This document shows positions 14,034 through 22,222 of a DNA stretch of 64,000 nucleotides, piece by piece (position 1 is the stretch's first letter; every line of letters begins with the position of its first letter). Origin of the DNA: JABDIY01 sp963751955 (GTDB lineage Bacteria; Actinomycetota; Acidimicrobiia; Acidimicrobiales; SZUA-35). Both the position numbers and the translations under genes were made by a program. Below the pieces are notes generated by a model that saw only the letters and a list, made by a program, of their open reading frames with translations, was not told where the DNA came from and ran no database searches. The stretch covers positions 248,001-312,000 of the forward strand of contig CAVVWM010000003.1 of NCBI GenBank assembly GCA_963751955.1. Direction: 5' to 3'.

Positions 14034-16142
14034 TCAACTTTGCGTCACGCGGATCAGGAGTGCTCGTTCGGGCCAGAAGACCGGCAGGGACAGACCGTGG
14101 CCGCCCAGGAAACCGCCGGTCATGACCGCTCCCCCATCGTGCATCCAGTAGGGCGGGGCGAAGTCGACCCCGGGCTTCTCACCGCCGATCAGCAGGGGTT
14201 CGACCCTGTACGACTTCGCATTGCTGAGCCAGGGAATGACCAGCGGGGTGAGCGCTGATGAACCCCTCGTGGCGATGCTGGCCACACTGAACAGCCCTTG
14301 GGAGAGGTCGGCGTCGACCACACCGTGGGCGACTATGGAGGACTCTGGATGGTCCAGTCGTACCGGCACGCCCGTATGGAGCAAATGACGGTGCTCCTTG
14401 TACAAGCCGATCACCTCTCGCAGCGCAGTTCGGTCGGCGTCCGACATCGTAAGGACGTTCCACTCGATGCCCATATGCCCAAACAGGGCCGTCGCGGCGC
14501 GCAATCCGAGGCTGTGAGTGCGACCGGTGGTGTGACTGGTGGGCGGTCCGATGTGGGCACCCATCATCTCAGGAGGAAGAATCAGGGACGCACCTCGCTG
14601 GATCAGTTGACGGTCAGCAGCGTCGTTGCTGTCCGAGGTCCACACCCGGTCGGTTCTGGCGAGAATTCCGGCGTCGATTCGTGCACCGCCGCTGGAACAG
14701 GACTCCCACTCGACGTCGGGATGGGCTGTCCGTAGATCGTCGAGCACCTCATACAGGCCCAACACATGTTCGTGCACGCCGGCCCGGCCGGTGGCGCCCG
14801 ACCCCTGCACCATCACGCGATTCATGTCCCACTTCACATAGCCAATCCGGTGGTTCCGCAGGATTGCATCGATCTGATCGAAGAGGTTTGCCCGCACTTC
14901 TGGCCGACCAAAGTCCAACACGAGTTGATGACGGCCCACCACGGGCTCGTAGCCCTCGGTGGTGAGTGTCCACTCCGGATGGAGCCGGAAGAGATCCGAA
15001 TCGGGATTGACCATCTCGGGCTCGAACCAGATTCCGAAGACCATGCCCAGCTCGATGACCCGTTCGATCAATGGGTCGAGCCCTGTCGGCCAAGCGTCGG
15101 GTGACACGTACCAGTCCCCCAGGCCCTTGGTGTCGTCGCGACGGCTTCCGAACCAACCATCATCGAGAACGAACCGCTCTGCACCAACATCGGCAGCGGC
15201 GGCGGCGAGTTGCAGGAGCGTGTCGAGGTCGTGGTCGAAATACACCGCCTCCCACGTGTTGAGGTTGACCGGACGCGGGCCTAACTCTTGGGGCCGGACA
15301 CTCTGGCGGATGTGGGACAGGAATCGGCCGCTCGCGACCGTGAGGCCGTTGTCCGAGCAGGTCGCGATCACTTGGGGCATGTCGTAGGCCTGCCCGGGAG
15401 CAAGCTCCAATTCTCCTGGGAGAAGAAGCTCGCCCAACTGGAGGTAAGAGCGACCGTCACCCATTCGGTCGGCGATCACCCGATAGTTGCCGCTCCAGGC
15501 CAGTTGCGCTCCCCATACGTGACCGTCGGATTCTCCGAAACCGTCCGTCCCGACGAAAACCACCGGAGCATTCTCGTGCGAGGTTCGACCCCGCCGGTTC
15601 TCGACAACCGTGGAACCGATGAACGGTCGCCGGTTCATCTGAAACTCCATACACCATCGACCTGAAAGCGTGAGCAGCTCCCCAGCGTGGGCGGGGACGG
15701 GCAGCGAGGGCGCCAGCGTGTGAAGCGTGTAGGTGGTCTCGCCGATGTTGGTCAGAACTGCGTCGATCGTGACCACCGCACCAGAGGCGACGGTGATGGT
15801 GGTGACCAGTTGAAGGCCGGCGAGAGGGTCCTCGAGGACGAACGAGGCCAAATCAGACTCGATCCGCTCTTCGACCCTCGTGAAACGGGGCGACCAGCCA
15901 CTCCCATCCGGGCGATGTCCGCTGATCCCTGGGGAACCCGGAAACCCCAACGACTCCTCGGCAAACAAGCCGATAGGAGGATGGGAGTCCAGGGTGGCAG
16001 GCGGTAGGCCCGCACGATAGGAGTCCTGGTTTTGCTCGGCCTCGGCTCGGGCCGCGCTGTACCGGCCCCAACCGAGCACCTCGGGCATCCCATGGCCCCC
16101 AGTGATGTCGACCGAGGTACCGCCGTAGGAGATTCTGTGCAC
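14034..16142 (-). CDS. Alpha-galactosidase, glycoside hydrolase family 36
   Basis: From the GTG at 16142 the protein has 702 residues, the normal length for bacterial GH36. That start is chosen because the family-like N-terminus begins there ('HRISYGGTSVDITGG'), while the frame stays open upstream through an unrelated peroxiredoxin remnant. The N-terminal beta-sandwich includes 'SPRFTRVEERIESDL'. The (beta/alpha)8 domain has 'VLDDGWFGSRRDD', 'GIWFEPEMVNPDS', the nucleophile Asp in 'GYVKWDMNR' and the acid/base Asp in 'VWTSDSNDAADRQLIQRG'. It hydrolyses terminal alpha-1,6-galactose, as in melibiose and raffinose. No signal peptide is seen, so it acts on imported sugar and fits the ABC operon at 10-13.6 kb. 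The ribosome binding site for the GTG is weak. Confidence 0.88.
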   Translation of the reverse strand: MHRISYGGTSVDITGGHGMPEVLGWGRYSAARAEAEQNQDSYRAGLPPATLDSHPPIGLFAEESLGFPGSPGISGHRPDGSGWSPRFTRVEERIESDLASFVLEDPLAGLQLVTTITVASGAVVTIDAVLTNIGETTYTLHTLAPSLPVPAHAGELLTLSGRWCMEFQMNRRPFIGSTVVENRRGRTSHENAPVVFVGTDGFGESDGHVWGAQLAWSGNYRVIADRMGDGRSYLQLGELLLPGELELAPGQAYDMPQVIATCSDNGLTVASGRFLSHIRQSVRPQELGPRPVNLNTWEAVYFDHDLDTLLQLAAAAADVGAERFVLDDGWFGSRRDDTKGLGDWYVSPDAWPTGLDPLIERVIELGMVFGIWFEPEMVNPDSDLFRLHPEWTLTTEGYEPVVGRHQLVLDFGRPEVRANLFDQIDAILRNHRIGYVKWDMNRVMVQGSGATGRAGVHEHVLGLYEVLDDLRTAHPDVEWESCSSGGARIDAGILARTDRVWTSDSNDAADRQLIQRGASLILPPEMMGAHIGPPTSHTTGRTHSLGLRAATALFGHMGIEWNVLTMSDADRTALREVIGLYKEHRHLLHTGVPVRLDHPESSIVAHGVVDADLSQGLFSVASIATRGSSALTPLVIPWLSNAKSYRVEPLLIGGEKPGVDFAPPYWMHDGGAVMTGGFLGGHGLSLPVFWPERALLIRVTQS

Positions 16143-16229
16143 CCCCAAAGGATAGGACTCAGCTCCGTGCAACGTGGACGGAGCGAGCCGAGGCGAGCCG
16201 GAGCGAGCCGAGGCAACACTACAAGGTGG

Positions 16230-16436
16230 ATGGTCCTCGATCGGATCGACCGAGATGGCGATCGGCTTGGTGTTTCGTTGGGCAAATCCTGCTGAGCGAG
16301 CTGCGGTGCGCCCGAGCTCGGTCGTGCACACGGGAGTGAAGTCGGCCCGATGACTGAAGAGAACCACCCATGAATCTGACTTCCACTGGTGGAAGTTGAT
16401 CTCACCTGCGGTTGTCATTGCTGTGAAATTGGAGCC
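16230..16436 (-). pseudogene. 1-Cys peroxiredoxin (Prx6 type) N-terminal remnant
   Basis: About 69 codons encode 'NFTAMTTAGEINFHQW', then 'DSWVVLFSHRADFTPVCTTE', 'LGRTAARSAGFAQRNTKPIA' and 'ISVDPIEDH'. This matches the N-terminal thioredoxin-fold part of 1-Cys peroxiredoxins, including the peroxidatic Cys in PVCTTE. The usual 'SHPADFTP' has become 'SHRADFTP'. The first dozen residues and everything after about residue 80 (of roughly 215) are missing. The remnant is in frame with the downstream alpha-galactosidase, separated from it by a GAGCGAGCCGAGG-type repeat stretch (about 16176-16213). It could be read as an N-terminal extension, but I regard it as the relic of a deletion. Confidence 0.7.
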
Positions 16437-16506
16437 TCGCACCGAGTCGTACATGTGCCATGGAACAAGTCTGGTCCTGGTTGCTCGGGGATTCAGGAGG
16501 CCATGG

Positions 16507-17376
16507 TCACCTGGCCGGACCGTGGGTCGCCACCCGTCCTGGAAGGGGATGATCGACCGCTGTTTCGAGGTCCGACGCCACCTCGAGCAGGGCCGCCAGG
16601 TCAACACCGGTTTCGATCATGGGGTCGTCGATCACCATGTGGACCAGATCCTCGGTCGCAAGGTTTCCTCCGGCGCCTTTGGCGAAGGGCGATCCCCCCA
16701 AACCGCCAACCGCAGTGTCGAACCGAGTGACGCCCAGATCGATGGCCGTCTTGGCGTTGACCAGTGCGGTTCCCCTGGTGTCGTGCAAGTGCAAACCGAC
16801 ATCAACTCCGGTCTTGTGTAGCACTCGCTCGATTCGGTACGGGGTTGCCATCCCGGTGGTGTCAGCCAAGGTGAACCGATTGACGCCGAGGTCGGAGAGC
16901 TGGCCGATGAGGTCCGGAACCGTTCCGGTGGGTTCGTCGCCGGTGTACGGCGATCCAAAAACGCACGAGATCACGACGTCGACGACACGATTACCTGCGA
17001 TCTGCACAATCTCCCCGATCGCACCAACCGACTCAGAGATTTGCTGCCGTATGTTCTTCTGGTTGTAGACAGGGCAGGCGGAGACTGTGACGGTCAGCGC
17101 GTCCACGTTGGCATCAACGGCCATCTGGGCACCGCGCACATTGGGAACCAGCGCCCAGAGCCGCACTTCCGATCTTCGGTCAACGAGGTCGAGCACATCT
17201 CTCGCTTGAGCCATAGCCGGAACGGCCTTGGGAGACACGAAGCTAACCGCTTCGATATCGCGCAGTCCGGTCCGGCACAGGGCACTGATGATCTCAGCCC
17301 TGCGCTCAACATTGAGCGGCGCTTCATTCTGGAGGCCGTCTCTTGGGCCGACTTCCCTGATTTCAAGCTGGGGCAC
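16507..17376 (-). CDS. HMG-CoA lyase-like protein of the DRE-TIM family (catalytic Cys replaced by Ser)
   Basis: The protein has 289 residues from the GTG at 17376, just before 'PQLEIREVGPRDGLQNE', the family signature with the catalytic Arg-Asp; an ATG at 17412 is an alternative. 'DTTGMATPYRIE' and 'LHLHDTRGTALVN' provide the metal-binding His pair. The C-terminal G-loop reads 'GGLGGSPFAKGAGGNLATED', where known HMG-CoA lyases have GGLGGCP with an essential Cys. HMG-CoA lyase cleaves HMG-CoA to acetyl-CoA and acetoacetate in leucine catabolism. The Ser raises doubt about activity or substrate. The length and all other motifs fit. It is divergent from the photolyase gene 79 bp away. Confidence 0.75.
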   Translation of the reverse strand: MPQLEIREVGPRDGLQNEAPLNVERRAEIISALCRTGLRDIEAVSFVSPKAVPAMAQARDVLDLVDRRSEVRLWALVPNVRGAQMAVDANVDALTVTVSACPVYNQKNIRQQISESVGAIGEIVQIAGNRVVDVVISCVFGSPYTGDEPTGTVPDLIGQLSDLGVNRFTLADTTGMATPYRIERVLHKTGVDVGLHLHDTRGTALVNAKTAIDLGVTRFDTAVGGLGGSPFAKGAGGNLATEDLVHMVIDDPMIETGVDLAALLEVASDLETAVDHPLPGRVATHGPAR

Positions 17377-17455
17377 GAGAACGAGAATAGATCGCTGCGC
17401 CCACAAGAACACTGCCGGCCCAGATAGCAGGCAAGGGATTGGATAGCGTCAAAGG

Positions 17456-18934
17456 GTGCGAACGGTTCTGGTATTCGGTGATCAGTTGAATCGGCGGATC
17501 GGGGCGTTGGCCTCAGCGGACTCCAGCGAGAGCTGTGTGCTTTTGGTTGAGTCCGAGCAACTTCTCCACTCGGGCCGGCATACCCAACGCTTGCATCTGG
17601 TCATCGCTGCCATGAGGCGTTTCGCGGCCGAACTCGAGGCAGACGGCTTCGACGTCGATCTACGGCGGGCTTCGAGCTTACGTGCTGGAATAGAGGCACA
17701 CCGCACCGAGCACAGCCCTGAATCGATCGTCGCCACCGAACCGAACAGCCGGCGCGCTCAGGCCATGGTCAAGTCTCTGGACATTGAGACGGTCCGCTCG
17801 AATCAGTTCCTGTGCCACTACCACGACTTCGCAACATGGGCCAAGGACCGAAGGTCGCTGAAGATGGAGGATTTCTATCGCTGGACCCGCACGAATCTTG
17901 GCTACCTGATGGATGGGGACGAACCGGAACAGGGCCGCTGGAACTTCGATGCCGACAATCGTGAACCGCCGCCGTCTGACTCGGGCATCTTCAGCGATCC
18001 ACAGACTTCCACCCTCGACGAAGTCGACAGCGACGTCCTAACTTCGCTCCCCCAGACGCACGGCCACGAGCCAGTGGGTATCTGGGCCACGAGCAGAAAA
18101 GCTGCCCTGTCGCGGCTGCGGCACTTCGTCGACAGGGAACTGGCTACGTTCGGGCCTTACGAGGACGCGATGACCAGCCGGAGTTGGCACCTGTCCCACA
18201 GTGTTCTCAGCCCCTATTTGAACATTGGTTTGCTCATGCCCGACGAGGTGGTGGAGGCAGCCATCGAAAAGTATGAAGCGGGTGAGGCACCCTTGCAGTC
18301 AGTGGAGGGTTTTCTCCGGCAGGTCATTGGGTGGCGCGAGTACGTGTGGGGTCTCTACTGGCTCTGGCCCGATCACATCGATTCGAACGTGCTCGATCAT
18401 CGGCGTTCGATTCCTCCGGCGTTCACAGGTGAGGCCACCACCAAAATGGCGTGTGTGGCTGATGCGATCGATGGGCTGCAGGAGCGGGCCTATGTCCACC
18501 ACATCCAGCGGCTCATGGTTCTGTCGAACCTAGCGAATCTCTACGGGATCGAGCCTCGAGCATTGATGAACTGGATGTCGGAGAACTACATCGACGCCGC
18601 CGAATGGGTGATGGTCCCGAATGTCATGGGCATGGCACTTTGGGCCGACGGTGGCCGGATGGCTACAAAGCCCTACGTGTCAGGAGGCGCCTACATCAGC
18701 CGGATGAGCGACTATTGCAAAGAATGCGCCTTCGATCCCAGGAAACGAACCGGATCAACCGCTTGTCCCTTCACCACTCTCTACTGGGACTTCATGGCTC
18801 GGCATCGCAGTGCAATGAAGGCCAATCACCGAATGAGCCGTGCGGTTGCGAATCTGGATCGTCTGAAGGACCTCGACGATGTGAGGTCACGAGCTCACGA
18901 GGTAGTGAACAAGATCGCCGGCGGTGAGCTGTAG
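17456..18934 (+). CDS. Cryptochrome/photolyase family protein, Fe-S bacterial (FeS-BCP/PhrB) type
   Basis: This 492-residue protein has a GTG start. The N-terminal alpha/beta domain ('TVLVFGDQLN') belongs to the DPRP family of photolyase-related proteins. The C-terminal FAD domain contains 'YLNIGLLMPDEVVEAA', 'FLRQVIGWREYVWGLYW', 'QRLMVLSNLANLYGI' and 'EWVMVPNVMGMALWADGG'. The cluster 'YCKECAFDPRKRTGSTACP' supplies three Cys ligands of a [4Fe-4S] cluster, with a likely fourth in 'KMACVADA', as known for Agrobacterium PhrB, a (6-4) photolyase. It likely repairs UV (6-4) photoproducts; a cryptochrome-type signalling role cannot be excluded. It stands alone, with an SDR gene 57 bp downstream. 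Confidence 0.88.
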   Translation: MRTVLVFGDQLNRRIGALASADSSESCVLLVESEQLLHSGRHTQRLHLVIAAMRRFAAELEADGFDVDLRRASSLRAGIEAHRTEHSPESIVATEPNSRRAQAMVKSLDIETVRSNQFLCHYHDFATWAKDRRSLKMEDFYRWTRTNLGYLMDGDEPEQGRWNFDADNREPPPSDSGIFSDPQTSTLDEVDSDVLTSLPQTHGHEPVGIWATSRKAALSRLRHFVDRELATFGPYEDAMTSRSWHLSHSVLSPYLNIGLLMPDEVVEAAIEKYEAGEAPLQSVEGFLRQVIGWREYVWGLYWLWPDHIDSNVLDHRRSIPPAFTGEATTKMACVADAIDGLQERAYVHHIQRLMVLSNLANLYGIEPRALMNWMSENYIDAAEWVMVPNVMGMALWADGGRMATKPYVSGGAYISRMSDYCKECAFDPRKRTGSTACPFTTLYWDFMARHRSAMKANHRMSRAVANLDRLKDLDDVRSRAHEVVNKIAGGEL

Positions 18935-18991
18935 GCGTTCTGGTCGATCACACTTTGAGTTCGGACAGCGTTGGAGCGTAGGTTGGCGAGC

Positions 18992-19732
18992 ATGTTCGAG
19001 AACACGATCATGCTGATCACTGGCGCTTCGCGAGGCATTGGCGCCGCAACTGCCGAGATGGCAGCCCAACGTGGCGCAACGGTATTCATCAACTACCGGA
19101 GCAATCATGACGCTGCCAACGCAGTAGTCGGCGCCTGTCGTTCGACCGGTTCCCAGGCCGCAGCATTCGCCGGGGATGTCAGCAACGAAGAAGACGTACT
19201 GGCAATGTACGCAGAGTGCATCAGTCACTTCGGCCCACCGAACGTGTTGGTCAACAACGCTGGCATTCTGCACAACCTCGACCGAGTTGAGAACTACACC
19301 GCCCAGCGACTCCACGAGGTGGTGAACGTGAACATCGTTGGTGCCTTCCTGTGTGCTCGAGAAGCGGTCAAGGTCATGTCGAACAAACGGGGGGGCAACG
19401 GCGGATCAATCGTGAACGTCTCCTCCGCTGCGTCCTACCTGGGCAGCCCCAACGAATACGTCGACTACGCGGCGACCAAAGGTGCGATGGACACGATGAC
19501 CGTCGGATTGGCTAGAGAAGTTGCTGACGAGGGCATCAGGGTAAATGCGGTTCGCCCCGGTCTCATCGAAACCGACATGCACGAGGGTGACCGACTGGAG
19601 CGCCTGTGGCGCAGCATCCCGATGCAGCGCACGGGTACTGCAGACGAAGTTGCCGAAGCGATCTTGTTCCTCGCATCGGATGCGTCGAGCTACGTGAACG
19701 GCGCCCTTCTGAATGTCTCGGGGGCCCGCTAG
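18992..19732 (+). CDS. SDR-family oxidoreductase (FabG-like)
   Basis: The protein has 246 residues from the ATG at 18992, chosen because it directly precedes 'MLITGASRGIGAATAEMAAQ'; the frame is open a few codons further. Motifs are TGASRGIG, 'VLVNNAGIL', the Ser of 'IVNVSSAASYLG', catalytic 'YVDYAATKGAM' and 'VNAVRPGLIETDMHE'. 'FINYRSNHDAAN' after beta-2 has the Arg expected for NADP(H). This is typical of 3-oxoacyl-ACP reductase-like enzymes, but many SDRs of other specificity look the same and no fatty-acid genes adjoin it. Its stop shares CTAG with the convergent DsbA-family gene. Confidence 0.85.
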   Translation: MFENTIMLITGASRGIGAATAEMAAQRGATVFINYRSNHDAANAVVGACRSTGSQAAAFAGDVSNEEDVLAMYAECISHFGPPNVLVNNAGILHNLDRVENYTAQRLHEVVNVNIVGAFLCAREAVKVMSNKRGGNGGSIVNVSSAASYLGSPNEYVDYAATKGAMDTMTVGLAREVADEGIRVNAVRPGLIETDMHEGDRLERLWRSIPMQRTGTADEVAEAILFLASDASSYVNGALLNVSGAR

Positions 19733-20396
19733 GTCACCGCAGACTCATCAGCTGAGTGAAGCCGCTTGAGCACCCGGGCCAATGCAGTAGCGTCGAGGGC
19801 TCCGGGAACGGCATACGCCTGGTTGAATACGAACGTCGGCACGGCGGTGATGTCGTTGGCGGCTGCGACCTGTAGGTCGGCGGCAACTTCGGCCTCTCCC
19901 CCGCCGTCGTCGAGCCAAGAACGCAGCTCGTCGCAATCGAGGCCGACCTCGGTCGCCAAGGTGAGCAACATGTCGAGCTGTCCGATCGCCGCACCCTCGG
20001 TGAAGTAGGCCGAGAACAGTCGCTCCTTCATCTCCTGCTGAACACCCTTGGTGAGGGCAAAGGCAAGGACGCGGTGGCCGAGGATCGTGTTGGAGCGTTT
20101 GGCGATGTCGAGGCGGAAGTCGAGGCCTTCGCCCGCAGCTTCGTTGGTCATGTGCGCGATGAGTTCTCGCGCCCGTTCGGGACCGCCGAACTTCTTCTCA
20201 TACACCTCCCGCACCAGCTGGTCCTCTCCAACGGGGGCACGTGGGTCAAGTTGAAATGCGTGGTACTCGATCTCCACCTCGAGGTCGGGGTGTTCTTCAA
20301 GGCCATCGCGATCGCGGCCTCGAGACGTCGTTTTCCGATGTAGCACCACGGGCACACGATGTCGGACCAGATGTCGATTCTCACCGGAGAGGGCAC
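19729..20396 (-). pseudogene. DsbA/FrnE-family thiol oxidoreductase, broken by one frameshift
   Basis: The N-terminus 'RIDIWSDIVCPWCYIGKRRL' (CPWC redox motif) reads in one frame from the ATG at 20396. The rest, starting 'LEEHPDLEVEIEYHAFQLDP', is in another frame down to 19729. The junction is at about 20300: adding one C in GCCTTGAAGAA would give a continuous 'EAAIAMALEEHPDLEV' and a 222-residue protein, the usual length for FrnE-like DsbA proteins. C-terminal features ('ITAVPTFVFNQAYAVPGA' with the cis-Pro) are intact. Because no other damage is visible and the next gene has many similar shifts, a sequencing or assembly error is at least as likely as a real mutation. Confidence 0.7.
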
Positions 20397-20493
20397 ACGT
20401 TCAGGCTAGGCACGTGCTCGGGATTTCTCGGGGACCGACCAGCGAAATGTCCTCTCACGGCGCACCCGGGTGGGGTTCTCAAAGTTCGGCGTC

Positions 20494-22161
20494 TCAGGCT
20501 GTTTCGATGGCCGCAGCGCCGTGGAGCCCGAGTTCGTCGATCGCCTGCTTGCGTAACTTGAACTTCTGGATCTTGCCGGTGACCGTCATGGGGAACTCGT
20601 CGGTCACCTCGACGTAGCGGGGGATCTTGTAGTGCGCGATCTTTCCCTTGCAGAACTCCCTCACGTCCTCGGCGGCGATCGTCTGCCCCTCGGCGGTCTG
20701 GACCCAGGCCATGATCTCCTCGCCGTACTTCTCGTCGGGGACGCCGATGACCTGCACGTCGCGTATCGAAGGGTGGCCGTACAGGAACTCCTCGATCTCC
20801 CGGGGATACACGTTCTCGCCGCCTCGGATCACCATGTCCTTGATGCGGCCGACGATGTTCACGTACCCGTCATCGTCCATGACGGCGGTGTCGCCGGTGT
20901 GCATCCAGCCGTCGGCGTCGATCGCCTCGCCGGTCCGCTCGGGCTCATCCCAGTAGCCGAGCATGACCGAGTACCCCCTGGTGCAGAACTCCCCGGCGTC
21001 GCCGCGTGGACAGTGTCGCACCGGACTCGGGGTCGATGATCTTGATCTCGATGTGGGGCTGGACCCGACCGACGGTTGCGACCCGCTTGTCGACCGGGTC
21101 GTCGGTGGCGGTCTGGGTGCTGACCGGGGAGGTTTCGGTCATGCCGTAGGCGATGGTCACCTCGCTCATGTTCATCTCGGTCATCGTGCTGCGCATCACC
21201 TCGATCGGACAGGGCGAACCGGCCATGATCCCGGTCCGCAGGCTGCTCAGGTCGTACGAGGGGAACGATGTCCTCGGCCAACTGGGCGATGAACATCGTC
21301 GGCACGCCGTACAGGCTCGTCGCTCTCTCCTCGGCGACCGCTTCGAGGGTGGCGACCGGATCGAAGGACGCCGCCGGGTAGATCGCCGCCGCGCCATGGG
21401 TCGTGCACCCGAGATTGCCCATCACCTGGCCGAAGCAGTGGTACAGCGGCACCGGGATCATCACCCGGTCCTGCTCGGTGTAGCTTGCACGCCTCGGCCA
21501 CGAAATAGCCGTTGTTCAGGATGTTCCGATGGCTGAGGGTCGCGCCCTTGGGAAACCCGGTCGTGCCCGAGGTGTACTGGATGTTGATCGGATCGTGGGG
21601 CGAGAGGGTGGACTCGATCTCGGCCACCTCTTCGCTGGTGACCCGGCGTCGGCAGCTCCGATCAGTTCGTCCCAGTCGGAGGTGCCGATGAAGATCACCT
21701 GTTCGAGACTCGGGATATCGTCGCGGACCTCGTCGATCATGGCCCGGTAGTCGCTCGTCTTGAACGTCGGTGGCGGCGACGAGGCCCCGGCAACCCGACT
21801 GATTGAGCACGTAGGACACCTCGTGGGTTCGTAGCCGGGTTGATGCTCACCTGAATGATTCCGAGGCGGGCCGTGGCGTACTGCACCAGCGATCCATTCA
21901 CTCACGTTCGGCGCCCAGATCCCGATCCGATCACCTTTCGAAAAGCCTCGAGCCACCAACGCACGGGCCATGGTGTCGATCTGTTCCCAGAGCTCGTTGT
22001 AGGTCCAGCGGATGTCCTGGTGACGGACGATCAGCGCATCGCTGGTCTCCGTGCAAAGCGACGGTTCTGGCCAGGTTCTGACCGATCGTCTCGTCGAGCA
22101 GAGCGGGCTCGGTGGCTCCTACTTCGTAACTGGCATGCGAGTTCGGGGCGATCGTCTCCAT
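20494..22161 (-). pseudogene. Acyl-CoA synthetase (AMP-binding, FadD-like) with about nine frameshifts
   Basis: Pieces in all three minus frames assemble into one ANL-family acyl-CoA ligase of about 550 residues. In order: 'METIAPNSHASYEVGATEP', 'MARALVARGFSKGDRIGIWA', 'YVLNQSGCRGLVAATD', 'SDYRAMIDEVRDDIPSLEQ', phosphate loop 'YTSGTTGFPKGATLSHRN', 'MIPVPLYHCFGQVMGNLG', 'YGMTETSPVSTQTATDD', 'GYSVMLGYWDEPERTGEA' and the C-terminal 'TGKIQKFKLRKQAI'. Apparent single-base shifts fall near 22063, 21890, 21836, 21820, 21766, 21645, 21484, 21263 and 21014. Each piece is well conserved, which argues for sequence errors over old decay. The intact enzyme would activate a fatty or aromatic acid to its CoA thioester. 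GC content is visibly higher than in the neighbours. Confidence 0.75.
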
Positions 22162-22222
22162 CGCACAACGCTAGTGGCGCCGATGACGGCGGTCACTTTC
22201 GGGTTGTCCCACCGTTGGTGAT

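Noticed and set aside
14034..16607. 857-residue peroxiredoxin-galactosidase fusion as one protein
   Set aside because: The peroxiredoxin part is truncated at both ends and carries a changed conserved residue; the GTG at 16142 gives a family-length GH36 enzyme.
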